From Scardovia inopinata JCM 12537 (GTDB lineage: Bacteria; Actinomycetota; Actinomycetes; Actinomycetales; Bifidobacteriaceae), in NCBI RefSeq assembly GCF_001042695.1, contig NZ_AP012334.1, positions 1,302,001 through 1,366,000 of the forward strand: DNA of 64,000 nt. Reading direction: 5' to 3'. Position 1 is the first letter of the stretch. Every line of letters starts with the position of its first letter. The position numbers were made by a program, and so were the translations under genes. Shown here one piece after another: positions 54,685 through 63,634 of the stretch. Below the pieces are notes generated by a model. It did not search any database, had not been told where the DNA came from, and saw only the letters and a program-made list of their open reading frames with translations.

Positions 54685-56126
54685 CCTCCCACCCCACCAG
54701 TTTCCTGAGGATGGGCCGCCTGCGCATAGGATATCTCCAGGTTATCCTGAGCCCGTGTAATCCCTACATACAACAGGCGGCGCTCCTCTTCCAGGGCATC
54801 ATCGCTTTTGCTGGAGGAGAAGGGAATCAGCCCTTCACTGCATCCTATGATGAAAACTCGCTTCCATTCCAAGCCTTTGGAAGCATGAATTGTCGACAGA
54901 CTGATTTGTCCTACAGATCCGTCTGCATTCATCATCGAATCGTGCCCCGCCTGGCTGACCCAGCCCGATTCTGTCCGAACCCGATAGGCAATTTTCGCTT
55001 TCTGCAAGTATTGAGCCAGAATTTTACCCTGGCTGTTGATTCGCATTAAAACGGCAATATCTTCTGCTTTTTCACCCTTATGAATCAAACGCTTAATTTT
55101 CTCGACGACACTGCAGGATTCCTCATCATCACAGCTGTACATCCTCTTGCTAATTCTTCTGCCTGTGTCTCGGGCTGATTCCAAGAACAAATAATCGTCC
55201 CGAACCGGCGAAGGTTTAAGGATTTTATTAGCCTCTTTTACAATATTTCTGGTCGACCGATAGTCAGTTGCTAGCTGAATATCGGCAGTCACAGGACTGA
55301 ATTCCCGGGAAAAATTAATCAGGTAATAGCTGGTCGCCCCAGCAAAAGAATAGATAGTTTGCGCCGGATCTCCCACAACACAAATATTGCGGTTATCTTT
55401 CAGCCATAATTGAACCAAGCGATGCTGAAGAGGAGAAACATCCTGATATTCATCCACTGTCAAAGAATCAATATGACTGCGGATTTGCCGGGCGGAGGAA
55501 GAATCCTCATCCAATATATGACAAACAAGGAGGAGGATATCATTAAAATCAATCTGGCCTCGGTAAGCCTTCTCTTCTTCATAGGCTTCCATAACAGATT
55601 TCATCTGGATGCAATCCATTCCCAAGGGAGGGACCCTGCCCAGAAGACGACAGGCACGCCCGTAATCCGAGGGAGCAATCAAGCCCACCTTTGCCCAATC
55701 AATCTCAGCCTGAACGTCCTGAACTTCCAATTCCTGATACGAATCCCTCCCGGTTGATCTTGCCAGTGCGCGAAAAACAAGGTCTTTAGCATTATCTGTA
55801 ACCTGAGGAAAGGGAGATTCACTCAGATCATCCCAGACAGACCTGAGCTGCTGAAGGGCGGCAGAATGAAAAGTAGCTGCATGAACCTGACCAACCCCCA
55901 AAACCTGAAGACGGGACTGCATCTCCTGGGCTGCCTTAGTGGAAAAAGTGACCGCAAGGGATCTCTCCGGATCCCAGGCCCCGGTCTGGCAGGCATAAGC
56001 AATGCGGTGCATGATTGTTCTGGTTTTTCCTGCCCCCGCACCGGCAATAATGCGCACAGGTCCTTCAACTGCTGATGCAGCTGAGCGCTGGGCGTCGTCC
56101 AAATCCAGAAGGAGATCATGAGTCAT
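54651..56126 (-). CDS. UvrD/Rep-family ATP-dependent DNA helicase
   Basis: The protein is 491 residues from the ATG at 56126 (GGAGAT before it). Superfamily 1A motifs are complete: Q-motif LDDAQRSAA, I AGAGAGKTRT, Ia TFSTKAAQEMQ, II VDEYQDVS, III GDPAQTIYSFAGA, IV ATDYRSTRNI, V STIHASKGLEW, VI RLLYVGITRA. It is shorter than UvrD or PcrA (about 700 residues) and ends soon after motif VI, without an HRDC or C-terminal extension, closest in layout to a trimmed UvrD2. It should unwind DNA 3' to 5' in repair. Divergent from the kinase-like gene. Confidence 0.93.
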   Translation of the reverse strand: MTHDLLLDLDDAQRSAASAVEGPVRIIAGAGAGKTRTIMHRIAYACQTGAWDPERSLAVTFSTKAAQEMQSRLQVLGVGQVHAATFHSAALQQLRSVWDDLSESPFPQVTDNAKDLVFRALARSTGRDSYQELEVQDVQAEIDWAKVGLIAPSDYGRACRLLGRVPPLGMDCIQMKSVMEAYEEEKAYRGQIDFNDILLLVCHILDEDSSSARQIRSHIDSLTVDEYQDVSPLQHRLVQLWLKDNRNICVVGDPAQTIYSFAGATSYYLINFSREFSPVTADIQLATDYRSTRNIVKEANKILKPSPVRDDYLFLESARDTGRRISKRMYSCDDEESCSVVEKIKRLIHKGEKAEDIAVLMRINSQGKILAQYLQKAKIAYRVRTESGWVSQAGHDSMMNADGSVGQISLSTIHASKGLEWKRVFIIGCSEGLIPFSSSKSDDALEEERRLLYVGITRAQDNLEISYAQAAHPQETGGVGGSVRQPSRFLL

Positions 56127-56164
56127 ATCTCCATTTTCCCTCACACAAAGACGGGGAATGATGA

Positions 56165-56215
56165 AGCATGTTATCCACAACAATTCACAACTAGGTGCGT
56201 TGTTTCCACAGATAC
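56165..56215. promoter_or_regulatory. DnaA-box-like site between helicase and kinase-like genes
   Basis: One perfect TTATCCACA (56171-56179), followed by ATTCACAAC and TTTCCACAG within 40 bp, in the divergent promoter region. Confidence 0.35.
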
Positions 56216-56283
56216 ACTGCTGCCGCAAATGCATCGTTGCCTCCATAATTCCATGCGTAGCCCCCATGTATTAAGGTGGAACC

Positions 56284-58035
56284 GTGAGTCAACGTTCCAG
56301 CTTTGAAATTGCAGCACTCGCGTCGGCTGCTATGCCCACGCTGACAGTAGCGACAACCCGTCGCTCAGAACAGTTTGCCCTGTCCGGAGATAAGGATGAC
56401 ATCGTTACCGCCATCATTACCGACACCACAGGCGAAGAATACGATGTCAGCATCAGCGACAGCGAAGAAGGCAAGAAGCGCCTCAAAACCCGCGCCAGGG
56501 CTGCTTATGTGCTGGACAACACTCACGAACCCTCTGCTCTGGGTTTTCGGCTGGACCACTTGGAAACATTTGTATCCGGAGACGATCCAGAAGGGAGTAC
56601 AGGGAAAACAGCTGTGCTTATTATGCCCCATGTTAATGGGGACGCCCACCCTCTTTCCCGTTTAACGGAGACACAATGTGCCGCTGCCGGGACCTGCATT
56701 GGCGCTGTTCACCGTTTGCGAGGAAAGTTCATTGTCAATGCTCATTACCCTGCCTACCCTTCCGCTCAGATTCATCAACAGCTCCTTCAGTGGATTGTAA
56801 ATTTACGCGCAGCAGGACATATTCCTACCGAAATCCTGGATAATTGGGATGCAATTATTTCCAATGACAATCTGTGGGATTTTCGCTCCTGCCCGGTTCA
56901 CGGCGGCTTTAGTGACGGAGATATTCTCTTTACCAGCACGGGAATTTCAGGAATCCGCCACTGGGAAGATATGCAGATAAACGATCCAGCCCGTGATCTG
57001 GCCTGGATTTTTACCCAGTTGGACCCGGCACGCCGAAATTTTGTTCTATCTGCTTATGCCCGCATTATGGGCAATCGGATGGACGATATGATTATGCTTA
57101 GAGCCGGCTTATGGGTTCAAATGTCTCAGGTCGGAGATTTTATTAAGGCTCTGGAGAGGGCTGACTCACAGAAGATTATGCGTTTTAAGTCTCAGGTGGA
57201 GTCTCTGGCTCATCAGATTTCACAACTTAACTCCTCTTCTTCGCACTCTTCCACCCCCTCTACCCTGACAGTTGGAGACCTGCTAAACAACTCAAGCTCA
57301 GAGTCTATGGGCAGGCAACAGACGAATAAAAAGTCTGATGGTCAAAAGCCTGATGGTCAGCAGATAAACAATAATCAGACCACTAACAATAAGGCAGATC
57401 CTCAACAGGCAAAACAGATAAAACAGACAGAACAAGCAAAACAGGCAGAATCCTGGCGGGAAAGAGCGAAAAAATCCTCTTCTGCGAATTTATATTCCCA
57501 TGATGGGAATAATAATTTCGATTACGACGACGATAAGACGGTTGTCGGCCACAAAGCCCTCCCACCGAAGCACGGGCAGGGTCGCAAGCCAGCTTACAAC
57601 CGAATTCTTCAGCCACCGGCCGCTCCTAATCCCAGCAACTCTGATCCTAGCCATTCGCAGACTCCTTACCAGCCTGTCTCCTGGAATTCTGATCCGGTTC
57701 AATCAGAAGATTTCAGCTTCGCTGCCCCTGACCAGTCCTCTGACAATCAGGCTTCTTCTCCTCAGACAGCTGACCCGCATGCAACTTCAGCCGCAGATAA
57801 GGAAGAAACGATCACCCTTCCACATGTTTCCCCTGACCAAGAGCCAAAGAGCAATACCAAGCTCAGGGATGTAAACGGATACGATTCAGATCTGAACGAT
57901 GACACTAATGACAGCGGTCCGATTATTGCTATCGATACCAACCCTGATGATATCGCTACTGAAACTTTCGCTTCCTACCAGGAGGATCAGAATAACTCAT
58001 CTGAAGGCGAAGACAGGCAAGAAGAGAAGCAATAA
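56284..58035 (+). CDS. Aminoglycoside-phosphotransferase-fold protein, probable pseudokinase, with disordered tail
   Basis: The protein is 583 residues, GTG start at 56284. Residues 20-300 have the APH/choline kinase fold: VLIMPHVNGD hinge, GTCIGAVHRLRG, then HGGFSDGDILF (His206) and GIRHWEDMQINDPARDLAW. In active kinases these two motifs read HGDxxxxN and IDW; here both catalytic Asp residues are replaced (HGG and RHW). It is therefore probably a pseudokinase or binds nucleotide without transfer. Residues 310-583 are disordered, rich in Ser, Gln, Asn and Asp, with QAKQ-type repeats. Similar genes next to a uvrD-type helicase are found in actinobacteria. Confidence 0.8.
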   Translation: MSQRSSFEIAALASAAMPTLTVATTRRSEQFALSGDKDDIVTAIITDTTGEEYDVSISDSEEGKKRLKTRARAAYVLDNTHEPSALGFRLDHLETFVSGDDPEGSTGKTAVLIMPHVNGDAHPLSRLTETQCAAAGTCIGAVHRLRGKFIVNAHYPAYPSAQIHQQLLQWIVNLRAAGHIPTEILDNWDAIISNDNLWDFRSCPVHGGFSDGDILFTSTGISGIRHWEDMQINDPARDLAWIFTQLDPARRNFVLSAYARIMGNRMDDMIMLRAGLWVQMSQVGDFIKALERADSQKIMRFKSQVESLAHQISQLNSSSSHSSTPSTLTVGDLLNNSSSESMGRQQTNKKSDGQKPDGQQINNNQTTNNKADPQQAKQIKQTEQAKQAESWRERAKKSSSANLYSHDGNNNFDYDDDKTVVGHKALPPKHGQGRKPAYNRILQPPAAPNPSNSDPSHSQTPYQPVSWNSDPVQSEDFSFAAPDQSSDNQASSPQTADPHATSAADKEETITLPHVSPDQEPKSNTKLRDVNGYDSDLNDDTNDSGPIIAIDTNPDDIATETFASYQEDQNNSSEGEDRQEEKQ

Positions 58036-58090
58036 GCACAGCCCAACGGTTACACTGAGAGAAACGATCCTCACCAACTAAAGGAGAATT

Positions 58091-58318
58091 ATGGACGTTG
58101 AAATTGGTATTAGGCATGTTGCCCGGCCGGTTACTTTTGATACAGACGCCAGTGCAGATGAGGTCTCCGCAAAGATCAAGGAAGCAGCTAGCAAGGACAT
58201 GCCAGTCGAATTGGAAGATTCCAAGGGTCGCAAGTTTCTTATTCCCTCGCAATCCATTGGCTATGTGATCATCGGTTCTGAAACCAGTCATCCAGTTGGC
58301 TTTGGAGCTTTGGGCTAA
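58091..58318 (+). CDS. DUF3107 family protein
   Basis: The protein is 75 residues, behind AAAGGAGAATT. It matches the small actinobacterial DUF3107 family along its length: VEIGIRHVARPVTF, SADEVSAKIKEA, SKGRKFLIPSQSIGYVIIGS. Cytoplasmic, function unknown. It follows the kinase-like gene and its last 4 bases overlap the convergent rbsK. Confidence 0.92.
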   Translation: MDVEIGIRHVARPVTFDTDASADEVSAKIKEAASKDMPVELEDSKGRKFLIPSQSIGYVIIGSETSHPVGFGALG

Positions 58319-59352
58319 GATTTCTCTGTAACAGGGAAATAAAAATTAAGAATCTGCTGGCTGCTGCCGTAGGAGGCCTGCGCCCCAATCCCGGTAGCAG
58401 CATAAGCAGCAACATATGAAGCCAGATAGGCACTGTCGGTTAAGGACAGACCAGCAGCAATCCCAGATAAAATAGTGCCCATAAAGCTGTCCCCGCAGCC
58501 AGTAGTATCCACAGCCTGAACATGAACAGGACGAATATAAGTTGCCTGACTGCCATTGAGAACAACTGCCCCATGGCTTCCCAAGGTTACAATAGCTGTC
58601 TGGTACCCAAAAGCGGCCAGGCTGCTGCGGATTTGCTCCCATTGATCATGGAATCGGCCAAAACCATCAGCGACTTGTTCGTCAACGGCTACAAGTTCCG
58701 GTTCTATCCTAAGCAAATCTGCCAATTCATGCTCATTGACTAAAAGAATATCGGTTTGACCAATCAGTTCCCGGGGAAGATCTGCCAAAAAGGGCGAATC
58801 ATTCAGCAAAACAGGAATTCCCCGATTATGGCAGATTGTTGCGCTGGCCATAACTGCCTCCAGAGGACTTTCTAGACACAGGCCTAGGACTGCAGCCTCT
58901 TGCAGGACCGACTGGTTGGCTTGGACATAATCCGGGGAAACCTGGGCATTGGACCCGGCTGAATAGACAATGGTGTTCTCCCCGTGGCTGTCTACCGTTA
59001 TGACAGTAGAACCACTGGGCCCAGGGGCCGAACCCATATGAGAGGTATCAACATGTGCCTCAGATAGCTTTCGCAACAGGAAATCTGCATTGTCATCCTG
59101 TCCGACCATCCCCAGCATAGAAACTCGGGCTCCTATACGACCAGCCGAGGCCGCCTGATTAGCTGATTTTCCTCCGGGAAGAATCTGCAGCGGTCCGCCG
59201 TTTACGGTCTGCCCCGGCAACGGCAACTCCTCTGTGGTCACCGTATAGTCCACATTGGCTGATCCCATGACGCATACTCTTCTGGTGCCTGAGACGATCC
59301 TGCCCAGAAGATCCTTGATACGACTGTGCTCTTGTGCAGTAACCATTGTCAT
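58315..59352 (-). CDS. rbsK: Ribokinase RbsK
   Basis: This 345-residue PfkB-family kinase phosphorylates ribose to ribose 5-phosphate. Present are GSANVDYTV, PGGKSANQAASAGRIGA, the ATP-site NEHEL and the catalytic loop DTTGCGDSFMGTILSGI. It is slightly longer than E. coli RbsK because of a 20-residue N-terminal extension. A second ATG two codons in (59346) is an alternative start. It is the last gene of the ribose operon, 26 bp after rbsD. Confidence 0.93.
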   Translation of the reverse strand: MTMVTAQEHSRIKDLLGRIVSGTRRVCVMGSANVDYTVTTEELPLPGQTVNGGPLQILPGGKSANQAASAGRIGARVSMLGMVGQDDNADFLLRKLSEAHVDTSHMGSAPGPSGSTVITVDSHGENTIVYSAGSNAQVSPDYVQANQSVLQEAAVLGLCLESPLEAVMASATICHNRGIPVLLNDSPFLADLPRELIGQTDILLVNEHELADLLRIEPELVAVDEQVADGFGRFHDQWEQIRSSLAAFGYQTAIVTLGSHGAVVLNGSQATYIRPVHVQAVDTTGCGDSFMGTILSGIAAGLSLTDSAYLASYVAAYAATGIGAQASYGSSQQILNFYFPVTEKS

Positions 59353-59378
59353 CCTTTACCTTCAATAAATCTTCACAC

Positions 59379-59774
59379 TTAAAAGGGTACACCACATTGG
59401 AAAATGACGTTCGCGAATGAAGTTGTTTCGCCTGTTCTCACAATAAATTTTACCCCTTCGACTGCCGCTTTGAAACCATGAGGACCGTCGTGAGGAACAA
59501 AGGAAACCGGAAGATCAAACCGGTCTCTGACCCAGCGTTCAGGAGCATGCCCTTCTACTTCACAAGCCATGAGAGCACTTTCCAAAGTAAGATTGTCCTT
59601 CAAAGCATCTAGAACATCCTCAAAGCGGGGAACACCAAAGACCAGCGCCAGATCTACAACTTCGATGCCTGGGGGGTCCGGCAGCCCGCAATCGCTGATA
59701 ACAAAACGATCCTTATGACGCAGCCCAGCCAGATCTGCAGCCAACTGAGCATTCAAAATCCCATGTGTCAGCAC
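59379..59774 (-). CDS. rbsD: D-ribose pyranase RbsD
   Basis: The protein is 131 residues, GTG start at 59774 behind AAAGGATAG. It has the family signature THGILNAQLAADLAGLRHKD, then ISDCGLPDPPG, and the C-terminal VRTGETTSFANVIFQCGV. RbsD interconverts pyranose and furanose forms of ribose after import. Cotranscribed with rbsK and, past a partial terminator, with rbsB. Confidence 0.95.
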   Translation of the reverse strand: MLTHGILNAQLAADLAGLRHKDRFVISDCGLPDPPGIEVVDLALVFGVPRFEDVLDALKDNLTLESALMACEVEGHAPERWVRDRFDLPVSFVPHDGPHGFKAAVEGVKFIVRTGETTSFANVIFQCGVPF

Positions 59775-59831
59775 AATATGTACTATCCTTTCTTTTCAGT
59801 TTACATAAGAATACTATATAAATGTATGCAT

Positions 59832-59890
59832 AAAAATACCGCCGCCAGACAGGTTCAGCTCTGCGCCGGGACGAAGCTGACGGCGATATC
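59832..59890 (-). terminator. Hairpin with T-tail between rbsB and rbsD
   Basis: On the minus strand ATATCGCCG...CGGCGGTAT encloses a second stem TCAGCT...AGCTGA, and the stem is followed by TTTTTATG. This suits partial termination, giving more RbsB than RbsD and RbsK. Confidence 0.65.
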
Positions 59891-59900
59891 CGTACAGGTT

Positions 59901-60845
59901 TTAGTCAAATTTGGCTACATTATCTTTGATGACCGTCTTCACAGCAATCGACTGAATCTTGGGCACCCTCTTCCCCTTAATCAGATTATAGGCAGCATCA
60001 ACTGCCCTCTTGCCTAACTCTTTTGGCTGCTGAGCAATGGTTCCCATTAAAGTTCCCTTCTTCACAGCCTTTAGACCATCAGCAGTGCCATCAAATCCGA
60101 AGACCTTGACCTTCTTGCCCGCCTGAGACCCCAAAGCTTGAATGGCGCCAAGAGCCATTTCATCATTTTCTGCATATATTCCAGCAACATCGGAATGCGA
60201 CTGCAGAAGATTGGAGGTTACATTCAAAGCTTCGGCACGATCGAAGTTGGCTGTCTGCTCTGCTACAACCTTAATGCCAGGATGCTTTTTGATTTCGTCC
60301 TTGAATCCCTTGCCGCGGTCACGGGTAGAGGCAGCTCCTGGAGTTCCTTGCAAAATAATAACCTTACCTTTGTCTCCCAGACCCTTAGCCAACTCTCGGG
60401 CGGCCTGTGCACCTCCAGCTACATTATCCGAAGCAATATGAGCATTTACATCCTCCCCAGTAACCGATCTATCCACACTAATAACTGGGACAGATGAGCT
60501 TAACAGAGAAGCAACCGCAGGAGCGGCAGCATCAGAATCCACCGGGTTAATGATGACAGCTTTCACTCCCTGCGATTGGGCGTTCTGGGCCTGATTCTGC
60601 TGGGTAGTAGAATCATTCTGAGCATCTGATACCTGCAGATTAATGCCTAGTTTCTTTGCCTCCTGCTGTGCACCATCCCGCAGATCAACGAAGAAGGGAT
60701 TATTCAGGGTTGAGATGAGAATAGCTACCTTATCTGACCCCGATGATGACGATGCCCCACAAGCACCGACTCCTATGGCAACAGCAATCGCACAGACCAA
60801 AGACAAACTGGTACGGATGAGTTTTTTCATTCCTAAAGTAATCAT
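59901..60845 (-). CDS. rbsB: Ribose ABC transporter substrate-binding lipoprotein RbsB
   Basis: The protein is 314 residues. A lipoprotein signal peptide (LSLVCAIAVAIGVGAC, lipobox VGAC) anchors it outside the membrane. The mature part is a type I periplasmic binding fold: VAILISTLNNPFFVDLRDGA, VIINPVDSDAAAPAV, VISVDRSVTGE, ILQGTPGAASTRDR and VFGFDGTADGLKA. It delivers ribose to RbsC. The start at 60845 has AAAGGAACTATT; the ATG five codons later is poorer. It lies downstream of rbsC in the same operon. Confidence 0.94.
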   Translation of the reverse strand: MITLGMKKLIRTSLSLVCAIAVAIGVGACGASSSSGSDKVAILISTLNNPFFVDLRDGAQQEAKKLGINLQVSDAQNDSTTQQNQAQNAQSQGVKAVIINPVDSDAAAPAVASLLSSSVPVISVDRSVTGEDVNAHIASDNVAGGAQAARELAKGLGDKGKVIILQGTPGAASTRDRGKGFKDEIKKHPGIKVVAEQTANFDRAEALNVTSNLLQSHSDVAGIYAENDEMALGAIQALGSQAGKKVKVFGFDGTADGLKAVKKGTLMGTIAQQPKELGKRAVDAAYNLIKGKRVPKIQSIAVKTVIKDNVAKFD

Positions 60846-60895
60846 AATAGTTCCTTTCTTTCATGATTATTGATAGTGATTACTCACTGCGATAG

Positions 60896-60912
60896 TTAGC
60901 AACAATTGCTAA
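60896..60912. promoter_or_regulatory. Palindrome upstream of rbsB
   Basis: TTAGCAA-CAA-TTGCTAA, 7-bp perfect arms, in the 145-bp spacer between rbsC and rbsB. It could be a regulator site or a small mRNA hairpin. Confidence 0.35.
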
Positions 60913-60990
60913 AAGTGATCGCTTTATATGTACTTCCTGTGATTAATGAATTTATGATCCTGATCTTTTCCTCCGATTTCCCGCATATTC

Positions 60991-61974
60991 TCAGTGGATA
61001 TCCTGCTTGCGGCGCATAGTATCGATGCTGACTGCAACAGCAATTACCAGACCAATCACCACTTGCTGCCAGAAGGAAGAAACATTGAGAATATTAAGCC
61101 CGTTGCGAATAACGGCCAAGAGAATTGCTCCAACGAAAGTTCCTGATATTTTTCCTTTTCCGCCAGACAGAGAGGCACCTCCAATCACGGTGGAAGCAAT
61201 AGCATCCATCTCATAACCATTGGCTGCCTGCGGTTGCACTGAGTGCAACCGGCCAGCAATTACCAGACCTGCAACAGCAGCAAAAATACCGGAAAGAACA
61301 AAGACCATAATCTGAGTTTTGTGGACATGAATTCCAGACAGTCGCGAGGCTTCCATATTGCCACCCACCGCGTAAACGGAACGTCCCATGCTGGTGAAAT
61401 TGAGAATTACTGCTGCCACAATTCCCATGACGATCATGGTGATAATAGGAATGGGAATGCCAGCAAGAGTACTGCCAAAGAAATTGACCAGACCTGAGGT
61501 GTTGATGGGCCGTCCATCGGAAATAACCAGAGTCAGGCCTCGAGCAATGGACATAGTTGCCAGGGTAGCAATAAAGGAAGGAAGTTTAAGAAAAGCATTG
61601 GCCATGCCGGATAAGGCTCCAAAACCAGCGCCGGCAGCCAGACCAATCAGAATGGTCAGCCAGGCAGGCAGTCCCATAGATGAACCAGTATATGCAACAA
61701 CCATACTGGAGAAGGCTGCAACGGCTCCAACAGACAAATCAATACCCGCAGACACAATGGCGAAGGTTTCACCAAAAGCCAGAATGGCTATGGTCGATGC
61801 CTGAATTCCCACATTGAGCAAGTTGGCTCCGGTCAGAAAGGCCGGGGTTGATATAGCCAGGATAATGCAGAGCAGGATCAAACCGACCAGGGCCCCGTTT
61901 CGGGCAAGAAATTCTTTGACTACATTACCTGCCCCTGCCGAAACCATTTTTTTATTTTTTGTTACTGAAGACAT
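60991..61974 (-). CDS. rbsC: Ribose ABC transporter permease RbsC
   Basis: The protein is 327 residues from the ATG at 61974, chosen for AAAGGAAAGTCTAGT; an ATG at 62001 overlaps the end of rbsA. It has eight to ten hydrophobic segments and the family motifs ETFAIVSAGIDLSVGAVAAF, SIARGLTLVISDGRP and GGASLSGGKGKISGTFVGA. It forms the membrane channel of the ribose importer with RbsA. Confidence 0.94.
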   Translation of the reverse strand: MSSVTKNKKMVSAGAGNVVKEFLARNGALVGLILLCIILAISTPAFLTGANLLNVGIQASTIAILAFGETFAIVSAGIDLSVGAVAAFSSMVVAYTGSSMGLPAWLTILIGLAAGAGFGALSGMANAFLKLPSFIATLATMSIARGLTLVISDGRPINTSGLVNFFGSTLAGIPIPIITMIVMGIVAAVILNFTSMGRSVYAVGGNMEASRLSGIHVHKTQIMVFVLSGIFAAVAGLVIAGRLHSVQPQAANGYEMDAIASTVIGGASLSGGKGKISGTFVGAILLAVIRNGLNILNVSSFWQQVVIGLVIAVAVSIDTMRRKQDIH

Positions 61975-61990
61975 ACTAGACTTTCCTTTC

Positions 61991-63478
61991 CTAATCTTCA
62001 TCCATATGAGAAACGGCTAAAGCCATGACTTTTTCCTGGCTGGCTTCCTGAGCTGGCATCTGTCCGCTGAGCTTTCCATTGCTCATGACCAGGATCCGAT
62101 CTGACACTCCCAAAACTTCAGGTAAATCTGAGGAAGCCATGAGAACAGCTCCACCTTGGGCAACAACGTCGTCAATTAGCTGGTAGATTTCCACCCTGGC
62201 TCCCACATCGACTCCCCTTGTAGGTTCATCAAGAAGGAGAATTTTCACCTGGGCTGTAGTCCATTTTCCAAAAACAACCTTCTGTTGGTTTCCCCCGGAC
62301 AGGGAACCGACGGTCTGATCAATCGTTGTCATGCGTATATTTAGCTGATCAGCCACCTTATTCTCTCGTTTACGCTGACCTTTTAGGTCAGCAAAACCCC
62401 AGTGAGAAGTCGGCAAAAGTGTTGCCAAACCAAGATTATCGGCAACCGATGCTTCCAAAAGCAGGCCTTGAGTACGCCGGTCCTCCGGTACCAGGCCCAA
62501 TCCAGAGCGAATACTGGCGGAAATATCAGCCTTGGGAAGCTTCTTTCCTCTGACTAGCACAGAACCGGAATCATAAGTGTCCGCACCAAAAATTGCTCGA
62601 ATTACCTCAGTACGGCCCGCACCGACCAGACCAGCAAGACCAACCACTTCACCAGCATGAAGTTCAAAAGTAACATGGTCCATAGCTCCATTGCGGGTCA
62701 GCCCATCTACTTTAAGAAGGACATCTCCGGGAACATGGTTTGTATGCGGATACTGATTCTCAATATGCCTACCAACCATGAGCCTGACCAGTTCAGGTTC
62801 AGGGGTATCAGCAGGAACCGTGTCCACATAATGCCCGTCACGAAGAACGGTCACTACATCTCCCACCCGCTGAATCTCATCAAGATGATGGGAAATAAAA
62901 ACCATGGCTACTTTGCGCTTCTTCAGCTCATCCATGATAGAAAAAAGCTGTTCACATTCCTTGCGGGTCAAAGCCGCTGTAGGCTCGTCCAAAATAAGGA
63001 CTGATGCATTTTGCATGAGGGCCTTGGCAATCTCCACCATTTGCTGGCGGGCAACACCCAATTCGCCCATAGGACGGGTAACATCTTCGCTAAGACCAAT
63101 CAGCTCGATAGCCTTTTGCGCTTGCTGCTTCATGGTTTTCCGGTCAATAAATCCTCCCTTTTGAGGCAGATGCCCTAGGAAAAGATTTTCCATGATGGAT
63201 AGTTCCGGTACCAGATTCAGCTCTTGATGGATAACAGCAATCCCCAATCCTCGTGCAGCATTTACATCGGGGATAACAGTCGGTTTACCATTAACTTCTA
63301 TCCGTCCGCCATCAGGCTGATAGATGCCGCTCATCATCTTAATAATGGTTGATTTTCCGGCACCGTTCTCCCCCAGGAGCACATGGACCTGCCCCGGCTC
63401 CACGGTCAGGGAAACCTTATCCACAACCGTGGTGCTTCCAAATACTTTTGACACTCCCTTAAGAGAAATATATGTCAT
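61991..63478 (-). CDS. rbsA: Ribose ABC transporter ATPase RbsA
   Basis: The protein is 495 residues from the ATG at 63478 (AGCAGGAATA before it), with two fused ATPase domains. The first has Walker A GENGAGKST, LGVARQQMVEIAKAL and Walker B VLILDEPTAAL. The second has the degenerate Walker A GLVGAGRTE, signature LSGGNQQKV and LLLDEPTRGVDVGA. This is the usual sugar-importer ATPase. It is the first structural gene of the rbs operon, downstream of a LacI-type regulator. Two hairpins lie in its leader. Confidence 0.95.
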   Translation of the reverse strand: MTYISLKGVSKVFGSTTVVDKVSLTVEPGQVHVLLGENGAGKSTIIKMMSGIYQPDGGRIEVNGKPTVIPDVNAARGLGIAVIHQELNLVPELSIMENLFLGHLPQKGGFIDRKTMKQQAQKAIELIGLSEDVTRPMGELGVARQQMVEIAKALMQNASVLILDEPTAALTRKECEQLFSIMDELKKRKVAMVFISHHLDEIQRVGDVVTVLRDGHYVDTVPADTPEPELVRLMVGRHIENQYPHTNHVPGDVLLKVDGLTRNGAMDHVTFELHAGEVVGLAGLVGAGRTEVIRAIFGADTYDSGSVLVRGKKLPKADISASIRSGLGLVPEDRRTQGLLLEASVADNLGLATLLPTSHWGFADLKGQRKRENKVADQLNIRMTTIDQTVGSLSGGNQQKVVFGKWTTAQVKILLLDEPTRGVDVGARVEIYQLIDDVVAQGGAVLMASSDLPEVLGVSDRILVMSNGKLSGQMPAQEASQEKVMALAVSHMDED

Positions 63479-63494
63479 TATTCCTGCTTTCTGT

Positions 63495-63570
63495 TGAGAC
63501 TTCCCTTGTCTCATCAATGGCAGCAGCAGGCAGATTCAGATTATTGGCTGATTAACTGTCTGCCTGCTGC
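63495..63570. promoter_or_regulatory. Two hairpins in the rbsA leader
   Basis: GCAGCAGGCAGA (63523-63534) and TCTGCCTGCTGC (63559-63570) are perfect 12-bp arms around 24 nt. Closer to the start codon TGAGAC-7-GTCTCA (63495-63513) forms a second hairpin just upstream of the ribosome-binding site. No T-run follows either, so they may affect RNA stability, translation or binding of the LacI-type regulator. Confidence 0.5.
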
Positions 63571-63634
63571 ATGGTGACATGTCAGCAATACATTGCAGGA
63601 ATTTGCACATACAGTGAATGATGATTGTATGGAA

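Noticed and set aside
59715-60017. 100-codon plus-strand gene at rbsD/rbsB
   Set aside because: It spans the rbs terminator and lies antisense to two clear genes.
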